A DNA stretch of 64,000 nt from contig NC_091671.1 of NCBI RefSeq assembly GCF_042453785.1, positions 7,634,001 through 7,698,000 of the forward strand, given 5' to 3'. Shown in pieces: positions 26,423-36,762 of this stretch. A model generated the notes under the pieces. The model had not been told where the DNA came from, did not search any database, and worked only from the letters and a program-made list of their open reading frames with translations. Position 1 is the first letter of the stretch. Every line of letters starts with the position of its first letter. A program made the translations under genes and the position numbers. The stretch is from Malus domestica. Lineage: Eukaryota > Streptophyta > Magnoliopsida > Rosales > Rosaceae.

Positions 26423-27577
26423 CTATAACCAAATCATAAAATAACAGATGATTACCAAAACCCATCTCAGGTAAACTAATCCCAATAAAATAAAAAAACT
26501 CATGCATTCAAATTTCGAAGAGCAATCAAAATGAAGAAGTGAAAGCTGACAGACTTTGAGATTGAATCTGTCCTTCCTTTTGGGTCTCTCGTTCAATAAT
26601 GCATCAACACAGTGAATACAATTTTTCACTTGCGCTCCCTGCATATCCTTGATAACTAAAAAGCAGCAGAAGCACAACATACTACTGAGCATTAAACCTA
26701 AATCCAACTAAGGAGATCAGGTAATCTACTCAAACATACCAACTCGGTCCTTGGGCCACTTCAACTTTGCAAATACACGACCTTCTGTCCTTGCATTTGA
26801 CAACAATTCCCATGTCTCGTAGTTTTTCCTAAAATTGGCAGCCAATAAAGTGATATAAGTAGAGGAGAATCAAGCAATGGAAACTCTACCCATACACATA
26901 ACACATGTTTAACTGACCTCAGGTCCATAGAAAGGATGTCATGGTGCACAACGTCATAAAGATCTTGAACAGCCTTAACTGCACCTTTCTCCAATTCGGA
27001 CATTCCCCCTTCTTTCTGTGCATTATATAAAACGAAGCGAAAATTTTGAGAAGAAAGAAATCGATGAACAAAGCACAAACAAAGCACAAACAAATAACTA
27101 CATGACAATATCAATTTTATGTAATTAGAAGAAAAGAAAACTCAGAAACATAATTTAAATTTTTTAGAGCTGCCTTCCAAGCATTAGACAACTATCACTC
27201 GCCCAAACCGTGTTCAAGATTCCCTAGAAGGCATTAAATACTTTCAGGCCAAAAGTATCAACCCATTTGAAGAAAAAAACCCTCACCTAATTTCCCTTTT
27301 ATGTTCCTAAATGCAAAAAATTAGGTATAACATTTAAATGAATTGTCATACACACATGTACAGACCTAAAAAGAAATATTTGAAATCTAGAGTAGGATAA
27401 ATTGCTTACCTATTGGTGGTGCGGCGCAATTCATTGGATTTGGGTGAACTGGTGGTGGCAATCGTCTAGGTGAACTGGTGGAGAAGCACTTGATAAGAAC
27501 TACGAAATTGAATAACAATGAGAAATTAAATCCAAAGAATTCAAAGATAGAAGAAACTAAACAACGGGTCAAGAAAC
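26423..27577 (-). pseudogene. Exon-like fragments of an unidentified gene in the Helitron (downstream part)
   Basis: Candidate exons on the minus strand end in GT donors and follow AG acceptors: one ending MNCAAPPIG|GT near 27408; one reading GGMSELEKGAVKAVQDLYDV to SMDLR near 26930-27010; one reading KNYETWELLSNARTEGR to RVGMFE near 26745-26832; and one with KNCIHCVDALLNERPKRKDR near 26570-26640. The composition is protein-like, but I cannot name the donor gene. Introns are retained, so capture was at DNA level. Confidence 0.45.
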
Positions 27578-27791
27578 TATTAAGGAGAATGAAGGACCAC
27601 CAGATTGTAATGCACACAATGCACTAGATTAGTACTTAGCTTAGCTATTAAGCTAAGTTTGATATAGTCGGTTATGTATTGCTGACTAGGATATAATTAT
27701 TGATGTATATATCCTTGTGTAATGAGATATCAGAGTAGTGTAATGAGAATCATTTTTCTTACAACCCAAATCAAGCTTTCTCTCTCTCTCT
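27578..27791 (+). repeat. 5' LTR of the young Copia element
   Basis: One substitution separates it from the 3' LTR (TAGTACTTAGC against TAGTACTCAGC). It ends in a CT run. Confidence 0.9.
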
Positions 27792-27998
27792 CATCAACTG
27801 CACAGATTCATAACTTCATCATGGTATCTTCGCCGGAGTCCACCGACGTCGATCCTTCGCTTCCCTCCTTTTCTTAATTTCTTGGATTTTTTTTCTTATC
27901 TCCCAAACAGATCTTACCTCCTTCTCGTATTTTTTTTTTATTTTCTGATCTCCCAAACAGATCTTTTCTCTCTCTCGTGCATTCTGTCTGCAATCGCT

Positions 27999-30641
27999 AT
28001 GGCGCCTCATCCATCCTCCTCTGATTCCTCTCCTCCAGCTACCTCTTCTGGTCCTACTCCTCTTGGTGAGATCTCTACTAATGTGCCTCCATCGATTGCG
28101 ACGATTACTGTTCAAAACATTGCTGGAATGGTTCCGACGAAACTCAATCGGCACAATTTCATCACCTGGCGTCGCTTATTTCTTCCTGTTCTGAAGCGAT
28201 TCAAGCTTTTTGGGCTTCTTATTGGAGATGATCCTTGTCCTCCTCCGTGTGTTCGTGATTCGTCTGGATCTCAGATTCCTAACTCTGCGTACGAACTGTG
28301 GTGTGAACGTGACCAAATCTTGACGATTTGGATCAACTCCACTCTTGCTGAAGATCTTCTTCCTCTGACCATTGGAATGGAAGATTCTCGTTCTCTGTGG
28401 CAGTCTCTTGAACGTCGTTTCGCAGGCGCTTCGCGTACTCATGTTCATAGTCTCCGATCTAAAATCCAGACTATTCAGAAAGGTGATGCTTCCATGACTG
28501 AGTATCTCAACACTATTAAGGACATCTCTGATAAGCTTGCTGCTGCTGGTGAATCGATTTCTGATTCAGATCTTGTGGCTTATATTCTCGCTGGTCTCCC
28601 AGATGAGTATGAATCATTTGTTGACTCAATCGAGACAAGAACTGAGTCTGTTAATGGTGATGAACTCCATGGTCTTCTACTTAGTAAGGAGATTTCCCTT
28701 CAAAAACGCAAGACTCGACAAGGCTCTACATCCTCAAGTTCTGCACCCTTCCATGCTTATACTGCTCAACAAGGCTCGTCTGGTTCTCCTTCTTTCAGAG
28801 GCAACTTCAGAGGCAAATATCAGAATCAGAATCGCAATCAATACCACAATCGTAATCGCTTTCCTCAGAATCGCAACTTTGGTGCTAATCGCCAACATAA
28901 TTTCTCTGGAGGTATTCTTGGTCCTGCTCCCTCTCGTTCCTCATTTTCTGGTGCACACTCTGGTCCTATTCCTGGACCATCCCAACCTGGACAATCCATT
29001 CCTTGTCAGCTTTGTAATCAATATGGTCACTCTGCTCTCTATTGTGGCTCTCTCTCCCAATTTGCTTCTCATTGTTCCCCTCCCATGGGTTTCAATGCTC
29101 TGACTGGATCCCATCCTCCAAGCTACTGGATTACTGACAGTGGAGCGACTCATCATGTCACTCCTGATCCAGCCTCGCTAAACTCTGCCACACCATACAC
29201 AGGCACTGAACAACTTTTCGTGGGTGATGGCAAAGGTTTGTGTATTTCTCATACTGGAAATGCTTTAATACGCACTCCTAATGCTGTGTTCAAACTTCAT
29301 GATGTGTTATTAGTTCCTCAAGCCTCTCATAATCTCCTGTCCGTTTATAAATTTGTGTATGACAACTGTTGCTCGCTGACTTTTGATCCCTTTGGATTCT
29401 ACATCAAGGATCTAAGAACTGGGATGATGCTTTTCCAGGGCCCCAGTGAAGGAGGATTGTACCCTTTCTACTGGCATGCTTCTACTGGTGTTTCTGGCAT
29501 TGCTATTTCACCTCATGCTCTAATGATTGCTAAAGCTGATATCACTACATGGCACAGACGGCTTGGTCATCCTTCAAGTCTAGTTTTCAATAAAATAGTA
29601 AATAAAGGTCACTTGTCTGTTGCTGGTTCACATTCTCAGAAGTCTGTTTGTTCTGATTGTCAATTTGGGAAGGCTTCAAGATTGCCATTTTCTGTTTTAC
29701 CTTGTAAATCTACTCGGCCATTTCATCTTGTTCATGCTGATGTATGGGGTCCTTCCCCCACCTCTTCTTGTACTGGATATCGCTATTATCTAATACTAGT
29801 TGATGATTTCACTAAATATAGCTGGCTCTATCCACTGCATTATAAATCCGATGTGTGTTCTGTTCTTCAGACTTTTGTTCTCAAAGTTCAAACTCTTTTC
29901 GACAGCAAAGTTCAACGTTTGCGATCTGATTCAGGGGGTGAGTTCTTAAGTGCTACTTTGCAAAGCTTCTTTAATCTTCAAGGCATAACTCATCAATTGA
30001 GTTGTCCTCACACTCCTGAGCAGAATGGATGTGCGGAACACAAACATAGACATGTGGTTGAAATGGGTCGAACTTTATTATCTCACAATGGCTTACCTTC
30101 TCAGTACTGGATTGAGGCTTTTCAAACTGCAGTATATCTCATCAATCGCCTTCCTCCTCAGGCTTCTTCTATCAATCCTTGGGAATTACTCTTCAAAGCT
30201 CCACCTCCATATCATCTCTTGAAGACTTTTGGGTGTGCATGTTATCCCTGGCTCCAACCTTACTCATCCAGTAAGTTAGATCCAAAGAGTAAACTTTGTG
30301 TGTTCTTGGGATACAGCTTGAATCACAGCGGTTACCGTTGTCTTGATCCGGTTACTAACAGGTTATACATTTTGAGACATGTGGTGTTTGATGAAACTCT
30401 TTTCCCTTTCAAGCACTCTCTCCCTTTACCTTCTCCTACTGTATCCTCTCCTTCTATTTCTTCTCCTTCATTATCTCACCCTATTTCTCTTACTATACCT
30501 ATTCATCATACTCCAACCCCTCCTGCCATTCTACAAAATCCCTCATCTTCACCTTCCTCCTCATCAGTACCCCTCCCTCCTCCCTCTTCTTCTTCTCCTG
30601 TCCCCCCTCCTACAACTATCCCAACAACCACCATCCCATGA
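27999..30641 (+). CDS. Copia gag-protease-integrase part of the polyprotein
   Basis: The ATG at 27999 opens MAPHPSSSD, and 880 codons follow. In order: a gag core (UBN2-like), a zinc knuckle CQLCNQYGHSALYC, an aspartic protease site ITDSGATHH, the integrase zinc finger WHRRLGHP...CSDCQFGK, and the integrase core with the D, D and E positions kept (HADVWGP, SDSGGEF, EQNGCAEHKHRH). The C-terminus is Ser/Pro-rich. The frame closes at TGA 30639-30641, overlapping the ATG of the next frame in an ATGA quartet. In intact relatives the polyprotein is continuous, so this is probably an indel, but the overlap is notable. Confidence 0.9.
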   Translation: MAPHPSSSDSSPPATSSGPTPLGEISTNVPPSIATITVQNIAGMVPTKLNRHNFITWRRLFLPVLKRFKLFGLLIGDDPCPPPCVRDSSGSQIPNSAYELWCERDQILTIWINSTLAEDLLPLTIGMEDSRSLWQSLERRFAGASRTHVHSLRSKIQTIQKGDASMTEYLNTIKDISDKLAAAGESISDSDLVAYILAGLPDEYESFVDSIETRTESVNGDELHGLLLSKEISLQKRKTRQGSTSSSSAPFHAYTAQQGSSGSPSFRGNFRGKYQNQNRNQYHNRNRFPQNRNFGANRQHNFSGGILGPAPSRSSFSGAHSGPIPGPSQPGQSIPCQLCNQYGHSALYCGSLSQFASHCSPPMGFNALTGSHPPSYWITDSGATHHVTPDPASLNSATPYTGTEQLFVGDGKGLCISHTGNALIRTPNAVFKLHDVLLVPQASHNLLSVYKFVYDNCCSLTFDPFGFYIKDLRTGMMLFQGPSEGGLYPFYWHASTGVSGIAISPHALMIAKADITTWHRRLGHPSSLVFNKIVNKGHLSVAGSHSQKSVCSDCQFGKASRLPFSVLPCKSTRPFHLVHADVWGPSPTSSCTGYRYYLILVDDFTKYSWLYPLHYKSDVCSVLQTFVLKVQTLFDSKVQRLRSDSGGEFLSATLQSFFNLQGITHQLSCPHTPEQNGCAEHKHRHVVEMGRTLLSHNGLPSQYWIEAFQTAVYLINRLPPQASSINPWELLFKAPPPYHLLKTFGCACYPWLQPYSSSKLDPKSKLCVFLGYSLNHSGYRCLDPVTNRLYILRHVVFDETLFPFKHSLPLPSPTVSSPSISSPSLSHPISLTIPIHHTPTPPAILQNPSSSPSSSSVPLPPPSSSSPVPPPTTIPTTTIP

Positions 30642-31462
30642 TTACCCGAGCCAAAGCCGGTATTTCTAAGCCTAAGATCTTTACAGCCACTAAGCATCAT
30701 CTCTCCCCTTCCGTTGATCCACTCACCATCATTCCTCCGACCCCTACTACTTATCTTCAAGCCTCCAAGCATCCTGCTTGGGTAAAAGCCATGACAGATG
30801 AATATCAAGCACTTCAATCCACTGGTACTTGGGAATTAGTATCTTCTCATCCAAGTTACAATTTAGTTGGGTGTAAATGGGTATTCAAAATTAAGCACAA
30901 AGCTGATGGTTCAATAGACCGATACAAGGCTCGGTTGGTAGCTAAAGGGTTTCATCAACAAGAAGGCCTCGATTTTTCTGAAACCTTTAGCCCTGTAGCA
31001 AAGCCGACCACCATCAGAATACTTTTGTCTCTTGCTGTGAGCTATGATTGGTTTGTACATCAGTTAGATGTCAGTAATGCTTTTCTGCATGGCTATCTCA
31101 AAGAAGATGTGTATATGGTTCAACCTCCTGGTTTTGTGGATCAGTCTAAGCCTCACCATGTTTGTAAACTCAAACGGTCTCTCTATGGACTCAAACAAGC
31201 TCCCCGAGCTTGGTATGAAGCCTTCTACAGCGCACTGGTTTCGTTGGGTTTCTCTTCTTCTTCCTCGGACACTAGTCTCTTCATCAAGAAAGACTCTTTC
31301 ATCACCTTCATCTTAGTGTATGTGGATGATATCATTATCACTGGAAGTTCCCCTGCCCTCTGTCAGTCCATTATTTCCCAGCTTCAATCCTTATTTCCAG
31401 TCAAAGACTTAGGTGATATTCATTATTTTCTCGGCATTGAGGTTCACCGATCTGCAAAATGA
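30638..31462 (+). CDS. Copia reverse transcriptase part, second frame
   Basis: Opens MITRAKAGISKPK at an ATG overlapping the previous stop. It contains the reverse transcriptase blocks YKARLVAKGF, ETFSPVAKPTTIR, QLDVSNAFLHG, YGLKQAPRAWY and the catalytic YVDDIIITG. It is closed by TGA 31460-31462 just after GIEVHRSAK; homology (LFLHQSKYALDLLKKTDMLG) continues in the same frame beyond the stop. Confidence 0.88.
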   Translation: MITRAKAGISKPKIFTATKHHLSPSVDPLTIIPPTPTTYLQASKHPAWVKAMTDEYQALQSTGTWELVSSHPSYNLVGCKWVFKIKHKADGSIDRYKARLVAKGFHQQEGLDFSETFSPVAKPTTIRILLSLAVSYDWFVHQLDVSNAFLHGYLKEDVYMVQPPGFVDQSKPHHVCKLKRSLYGLKQAPRAWYEAFYSALVSLGFSSSSSDTSLFIKKDSFITFILVYVDDIIITGSSPALCQSIISQLQSLFPVKDLGDIHYFLGIEVHRSAK

Positions 31463-31557
31463 TTGTTTCTTCATCAGTCCAAATATGCCTTGGACTTACT
31501 TAAGAAGACAGATATGCTTGGGTCAAACCCTGCACCACTCCCGTTAGTTCCATAAAG

Positions 31558-32325
31558 TTGGATCACTCTGGTTCTCCTCTCACAGATCCTACTTCTTATC
31601 GCTCCACCGTTGGTGCCCTTCAATATCTTACTTGGACACGACCGGATTTGGCTTTTGCAGTCAACCAGGTTTGTCAGTACATGCATACTCCCCGGACTAT
31701 TCATTTGCAGGCTGTCAAACGGATTCTCCGGTACTTGAAGGGTACCCTTGACTCCGGGTTGTGGTTTACCAAAGGTCGGCAAATTCTTACAGCATGGACT
31801 GATGCTGATTGGGCAGGTTGCCCTGTGGACAGACGTTCTACTAGTGGATACTGTGTGTTTCTTGGACCCAATCTCATCTCCTGGAGTGCCAAGAAACAAT
31901 GTACAGTAGCTCGTTCTTCTACTGAAGCTGAGTATCGCTCTCTTGCTCATACTGCTGCCGAACTCAGTTGGGTTTGCAAAATTCTGGTTGACATTTCCTT
32001 TCCTCTTCTGAAAACCCCGAGTGTTTTCTGTGATAACAAGAGTGCCATTGCTCTAGCTTTCAACCCAGTATTTCATGCCCGTACTAAACATGTAGAGATC
32101 GATTATCACTACATCCGCGAAAAGGTTCTTCTGGGACATATCAGTGTTCATCATGTGGCTTCCTTACTCCAACTCGCTGATATCTTTACCAAATCCCTCC
32201 CTGCTGATCGATTTGCACAGCTTCGGTTCAAGCTTTCAGTTCGCCCTTCTTCCTTTTGCTTGAGGGGGTGTATTAAGGAGAATGAAGGACCACCAGATTG
32301 TAATGCACACAATGCACTAGATTAG
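31558..32325 (+). pseudogene. Copia RNase H part, third frame
   Basis: The frame restarts at SYRSTVGALQYLTWTRPDLA and carries the RNase H region: DADWAG, STSGYCVFLG, ARSSTEAEYRSLA, CDNKSAIAL and HVEIDYHYIRE. It is separated from the reverse transcriptase frame by a stop at 31460 and a frame change near 31525-31555. It has no start codon of its own. The last residues run into the right LTR. Confidence 0.85.
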
Positions 32326-32484
32326 TACTCAGCTTAGCTATTAAGCTAAGTTTGATATAGTCGGTTATGTATTGCTGACTAGGATATAATTATTGATGTA
32401 TATATCCTTGTGTAATGAGATATCAGAGTAGTGTAATGAGAATCATTTTTCTTACAACCCAAATCAAGCTTTCTCTCTCTCTCT
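32271..32484 (+). repeat. 3' LTR of the young Copia element
   Basis: Follows the polypurine tract. Nearly identical to 27578-27791. Confidence 0.9.
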
Positions 32485-33164
32485 TACAATCCTGTTCACA
32501 CTTTTCTTTTGCTTTAATCCAACTGCAAGGGCCAATAAGTTGTTGATGGCTTTGAGTTCTAAAACAAAACGAATGCTATCAACATTCAAATCAGATTGCT
32601 TTTAACCCTATTTACCAAATTCTTCAAGCTGCCTAATCAAAATAGAAACACTAATTCGAATGGCTACACATAAACAGCGCATAAAAATCATAAATAAAAA
32701 AAATGCAAAGCAGCAGCAGAGATAACAAAAATGATAAAAACTCTAAAAAAATTCAAACAAAATTTTAAAACTTTAACTCACAGGAAGCTCTGTAACCAGT
32801 TGCACTGGCTGCCAAGTTCACAATTGTGAAATCTGAAGAGAACCCAAAATTTGAATACTGGAATCTTGAGATTTCTCAGACGATGGCAGATTTTCCATAG
32901 CTGATTTCAGTAACCCCAAATCAACTTAAAAAAGTAAATAGATTTAAATTCCAAATTGGGCACGAAATTACTTGCCTTGAGTAGAGAGGGTTTTACAAAA
33001 CAACGCCTTTGGAGACCCAGCCTTTGAGTGGCTGCAGCGCCTCGTGGTGGCGGTGCGAGACAGAGAGAGTTTGAGAAGCAGCGATTAATTTTTTTGGATG
33101 AGAGAAGCGGAATGAAGCAGAAGAGTCGAGAAGAGGCAAACCTAGAAGACGTAAGGATGATCAA
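32485..33164 (-). pseudogene. Upstream exon-like fragments in the Helitron
   Basis: Minus-strand pieces include a leader-like CT-rich segment ending CTACTCAAG|GCAAGT (near 32975), an exon NLAASATGYRASC before a GTGAGT donor (near 32784-32825), and LKAINNLLALAVGLKQKKSV near 32490-32565. They are continuous in direction with the exons at 26423-27577, so the Copia split one captured segment. The donor gene is not recognised. Confidence 0.35.
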
Positions 33165-33463
33165 CAGGTGGAGAGGAAGGGTATAAGAGTCTTTTTACTG
33201 TGAAAAAAAGGCCAGAGAACGGTAAAGCAAGGAGAAGGATAGGGCATTTCCGACATTCCACTGTTCTTAACAGTGCAAAACAGTGCCGGAGAACTGGGCT
33301 TTAGTATATGTATAATTTCATACTAGGGTACTAATGGGCTATTTGGTCTTGAATTATATTTTGGGCCTAAATTACTACAATTAGGTGTGATTGTAGTTCA
33401 TCTAACCACGACCCAAAGGTACATGCCATTCACATAATTAGACAAAAGAGTTCAATTACTCAC

Positions 33464-33828
33464 AAAAAATGTTGCTTCTGTAAATGGTACTTAAATATTT
33501 TTGGGAACTTTAACGAAAAGCATCCGGTACTGTTCACTTTAACGAAAAACCATATTTTTACACTAAAAAGTCAATCCTGGTACTATTCACTTTACCCTTT
33601 ATTTTGTCTTTATCATGAAAACTTAAATTTTTCAAACTCTTTTCATTAGTTTTCCTAATATTTAATGCTCGAGATAGTGCTTTATATCCAGGAGAATTGA
33701 AGCTGACAAAATTTCCAGCACGTCATGCTATTTGCCAGGAGGATAAGATGCTCTTTCAGAACACCTTTTGCCACTGCGTAATCAATCCACGCCAGTCTAG
33801 TCCGTCTGAGTATCTCTTGAGCCGTCGT
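33464..33828 (-). pseudogene. NRPE1-like (RNA polymerase V largest subunit) exon remnant
   Basis: On the minus strand the frame reads AKGVLKEHLILLANSMTC, then after a small frameshift FVSFNSPGYKALSRALNI. A MITE (33503-33655) interrupts it, and VPFTEATFF follows before a GTGAGT donor at 33463-33458. Plant Pol V largest subunits carry a very similar block, as I recall it (KGVLKEHLILLA..., GGYKALTRSLNI, PFTEATL), so the match spans the MITE on both sides. A glutamine-type codon appears as a stop after the MITE. The upstream end is cut off by the 11.2-kb LTR element; I did not find the rest of the gene beyond 45011. Confidence 0.6.
33503..33655 (+). mobile_element. Mutator-like MITE, copy 3 (in the NRPE1-like remnant)
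   Basis: Starts GGGAACTTTAACGAAAAGC and ends CTTTTCATTAGTTTTCC. Flanks resemble each other (AAATATTT-type) but the duplication has decayed. The homologous protein reads through on both sides, which independently proves insertion. Confidence 0.8.
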
Positions 33829-34918
33829 TGTGAACACGGAAAATTCCTGAAACGAAAGAGACAAGAACAACGTGCACAAACAAATATTTGTATTTTTTGA
33901 TGGTTTTGGGTTACAATCTCTCTCTAATTTGATCCTCTGATTCGATCTCCGTAAGGTGTTGATTGATATTTCGTTGATCCAATGGCCGTCAAGGTTTGAT
34001 CTTGGATGAACTGTTGGAAGTTTCTTCAAAGGGCCGTGGGCTTGATCTTTGGAGGTGGATTTGAGCGGATCTTCAAGGAGCCGTTGGGGCTTGATCTTGA
34101 GGATGAATGTTTCTTCAAGGGCCGTTTGAGGCTTGATCTTGAATAACGGTGATGAGCGGATCTTCAAGGGCGTTTGGGCTTGATCTTGAAGAACAGTGAT
34201 GAACGGATCTTCAAGGGCTTTTGGGCTTGATCTTGAAGAACAGTTGGATGTGTGGATTTGTCGACGTTGTTGATCCAAAGGGCCGTTGGGGCTTGATCTT
34301 GGATGAACAGATGATGAACGATGGTGCTTTATTCAAGGGCCGTCGAGGCTTGATCTTGAATTGGTGGATGGTTGATCTAAGGGCCGTCGGGGCTTGATCT
34401 TGGAAGAACGATGAACGAAGAACGAAGAACACTTTCTTCAAGGGCCGTCGGGGCTTGATCTTGAATTGGTGGATGATTGTTGATCCAAAGGGCCGTTGGG
34501 CTTGATCTTGGAAGAACGATGAACGAAGAACACTTTCTTCAAGGGCCGTCGGGGCTTGATCTTGGAAGAACGATGAACGAAGAACGAAGAAGGCTTTCTT
34601 GATTCTTCGGGAACGTGGATGCTTGAGAGCTTCGGAGTTTCAGAGCTTCAGAGCTTCAAGGTGTAATATCAATTCCCTCTTAAATGAATGAAATGGGCTT
34701 ATATTTATAGAATTTTCCAAGGCCTAATTTTGAATATAATATCCCGGATGAAATAAGTCGTTTCTGCCAGGTGTTGACACGTGTCCTATTTGATGACTTT
34801 TCCAACTCATTTCAATTTTCGTTGAGTCACACGCTACGTGTAAAATTTATGTAATACATGAGCGTTGACACTTTGATTTATCGGTCAACATTTATTTACC
34901 GAAATTTCGATGTCTACA
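33829..34918 (-). repeat. 3' LTR of the 11.2-kb element (left copy)
   Basis: 1090 bp. It is filled with a recurring motif close to GGGCCGTCGGGGCTTGATCT, spaced irregularly. The same motif continues into the interior at 35000-35410. Confidence 0.93.
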
Positions 34919-34935
34919 AATGCCCCCACTTCAAG
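34919..34935 (-). other. Polypurine tract of the 11.2-kb element
   Basis: On the minus strand AAGTGGGGGCATT directly precedes the LTR start TGTAGACATC, the expected place for plus-strand priming. Confidence 0.65.
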
Positions 34936-36762
34936 GCACGTCGTATACATGTGCTTGTCACGTGTAGGAGATGCGTTTTGAAGTCCCTTATTATAGATGT
35001 CGATCCAAGGGCCATCGAGGCTTGATCTTGAATTGGGCTGGAGATTTCTTCAAGGGCCGTTGAGGCTTGATCTTGAATTGGGCTTGAGATTTCTTCAAGG
35101 GCCGTTGAGGCTTGTTCTTGAACTTTTGTTTGAAATTTCTTCAAGGATCGTCGAGGCTTGATCTTGAAGGTTGAAATTGGGCCACAAGGAGCTTCATGTG
35201 GTAAATGATTTTTGGCTTTGGTAGTGGATGAATCGGCACGTATTTTGTTGCGCTTGTTGACTTTCCACAGCTTTGATCTTGAACTAGGTTTTGATTCAAG
35301 GGTGGTAGACACTTGATCTTGAATCAGACTTGTGATTTCTTCCAGGGCCGTCGATGCTTGATTTCGAATTTGGCTGAAAGCTTCTTCAAGGGCCGTTGAG
35401 GCTTGATTCTTGAAGGTTGACTCGAACACATGACAAGCAGGCACGAGGTAAAGGTGACAACCTGTTTCTTTGTTCAATCTTTCTAATTCACACCTGAGCG
35501 GTTTGGTCAACGGTATGATCTTCAAGATTGATGAACTCTTCTTCCAGTTGGTGACTTGATCTTTAAGGATTCGATTCAAGGGTGGTGAATCGGCACGTGC
35601 AGCCCACAACGCCTAGTAAGTCGACCCAAGAATTTGAGGGTCAAAACGAGTTCTTCATCTCAGACTCTTTCTGCCGAGTTGGCTGTGCATGCTGCATTCT
35701 TCTCTGCTTGTTTCTTCAGGCAGATATGGCAGCTTCTCGAGTTCCTCAGTTCGGACTCCTTCTGCTGAGTTGACTGTGCAAACCGCATTCTTCTCTGCTT
35801 GTTCCTTCTGCACCTTGTCTCCACATGCTGCAAGGTATCATTTTCACTTGCCTTATCTGTTCTCCAGGCAGATGTGGCAGCTTCTTTGGAAGTACAGCAG
35901 CAGTGCGAAACGAGTACTCGAGAGCAGTGCTAGGTAGGCAATCAGGGAAGGGTTCCAAGCAGTCGGTTCCTTACCCGAGTTTGAGTGGAAGTTCCGGCAT
36001 ATTGTTTTCTTTATCCTTGTCTTTGTAGGTAAGAACAAGGACAAAGGAAAGGACAGAGAGAACGCATGATATGAGATACTCTTGCTTTCTACCCTGGTGA
36101 TATGAGATACTTTTGCTTTGGAGTCATTGGCTTGCAGAGGTACCCCAAGGAATAAGGAACACTGAATGACTCGAGAGGTTTCGTTGGGAAAGCATTTTTG
36201 GAGATGAAGAAATGTTATGTATGTCTGCCTTACTATGTAGGGTGAAGGTAGACAGTTTATAGGAAGTTCTTTAATACTTGTAGAGGTACTATTCTTTCAC
36301 TCGTGTCGACAACTAACGCGTGATTGAACAGTAAAATTTCACGTGCTTTCTCCTTCACCGAAAAATCTTCGACAAATTGCCCGTGATTTGCGCAAAGTTG
36401 AGTGTGCATATGACAGGTGATGACGAGGCTGAAAAGACTGGCGCCTCTTCGATATCTGGGATTGGCGCTTTAACAAATTGCCCGTGATTTCCGCAAAGCT
36501 GAGTTTGCGTGTGACGGGTGTTGACGCGTCTGGAAAAGCAAGATGCTTCTCCGATTTCTGAGCTTGCCTCTTCGATTTTTGAATGGCCTCTTCGAATTCT
36601 GAGCTCGCCTCTTCGATCTCTGAAATCCCGTCGAGTGCTGATTTTTTATAGAGGCATGCAGTTCGTTTCAAAGCACACTTGAATTTTCGCTTGTGAAAAC
36701 TCCCCTCTTGCACTTCTAAGATCTTGATTTGTCCGACCTCTTCTTTCTTCAACACTTTGAAA
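34936..36762. other. Interior of the 11.2-kb element: LTR-like motif array, then leader of the antisense ORF
   Basis: From 35000 to 35410 there are several more copies of the GGGCCGTTGAGGCTTGATCT motif. From 35640 to 35900 a partly repeated segment contains TTCTTCTCTGCTTGTT and CAGGCAGATATGGCAGCTTC. Around 36365-36500 a ~110-bp unit with ACAAATTGCCCGTGATTT is repeated. No retroviral domain is visible on either strand. Confidence 0.6.

Larger units (their letters stand above)
27578..32484 (+). mobile_element. Young Copia LTR retrotransposon
   Basis: LTRs of about 214 bp (27578-27791 and 32271-32484) begin TATTAAGGAGAATGAAGG (TGTATTAAGG at the right copy) and differ at essentially one base plus the CT-run length. 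A primer-site-like TGGTATC lies near 27823, and a polypurine tract TTGAGGGGG precedes the right LTR. The interior encodes gag, protease, integrase, reverse transcriptase and RNase H in Copia order. Near-identical LTRs mean recent insertion, yet the reading frame is broken at three points. It is inserted in the Helitron. No clean 5-bp TSD was found. Confidence 0.93.
25400..33315 (-). mobile_element. Non-autonomous Helitron carrying gene fragments, split by a Copia element
   Basis: Read on the minus strand, the 3' end is a GC-rich hairpin (CCCGCAGCATCGCACGGG) followed by CATCTCTTACTAG and then T, the CTAG|T end typical of plant Helitrons (terminus at 25400). The 5' end is TTATACATATACTAAAGCCC (from 33315) preceded by A, close to the TCTATATATACTAAA consensus with the second base changed. 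Insertion between A and T leaves no TSD, as expected. Without the nested Copia (27578-32484) it is about 3.0 kb. No Rep/helicase is encoded. Exon-like fragments on the same strand suggest gene capture. The 5' base mismatch keeps this below certainty. Confidence 0.6.

Noticed and set aside
25660..33315. Autonomous Helitron
   Set aside because: No Rep or helicase motif was seen in the non-Copia part.
33682..34278. 198-aa minus-strand ORF
   Set aside because: It joins the NRPE1-like remnant to translated LTR repeats across an insertion boundary; not a gene.
34914..35609. 231-aa minus-strand ORF with QDQASTALEE repeats
   Set aside because: A translation of the dispersed LTR motif; periodic and without a domain.
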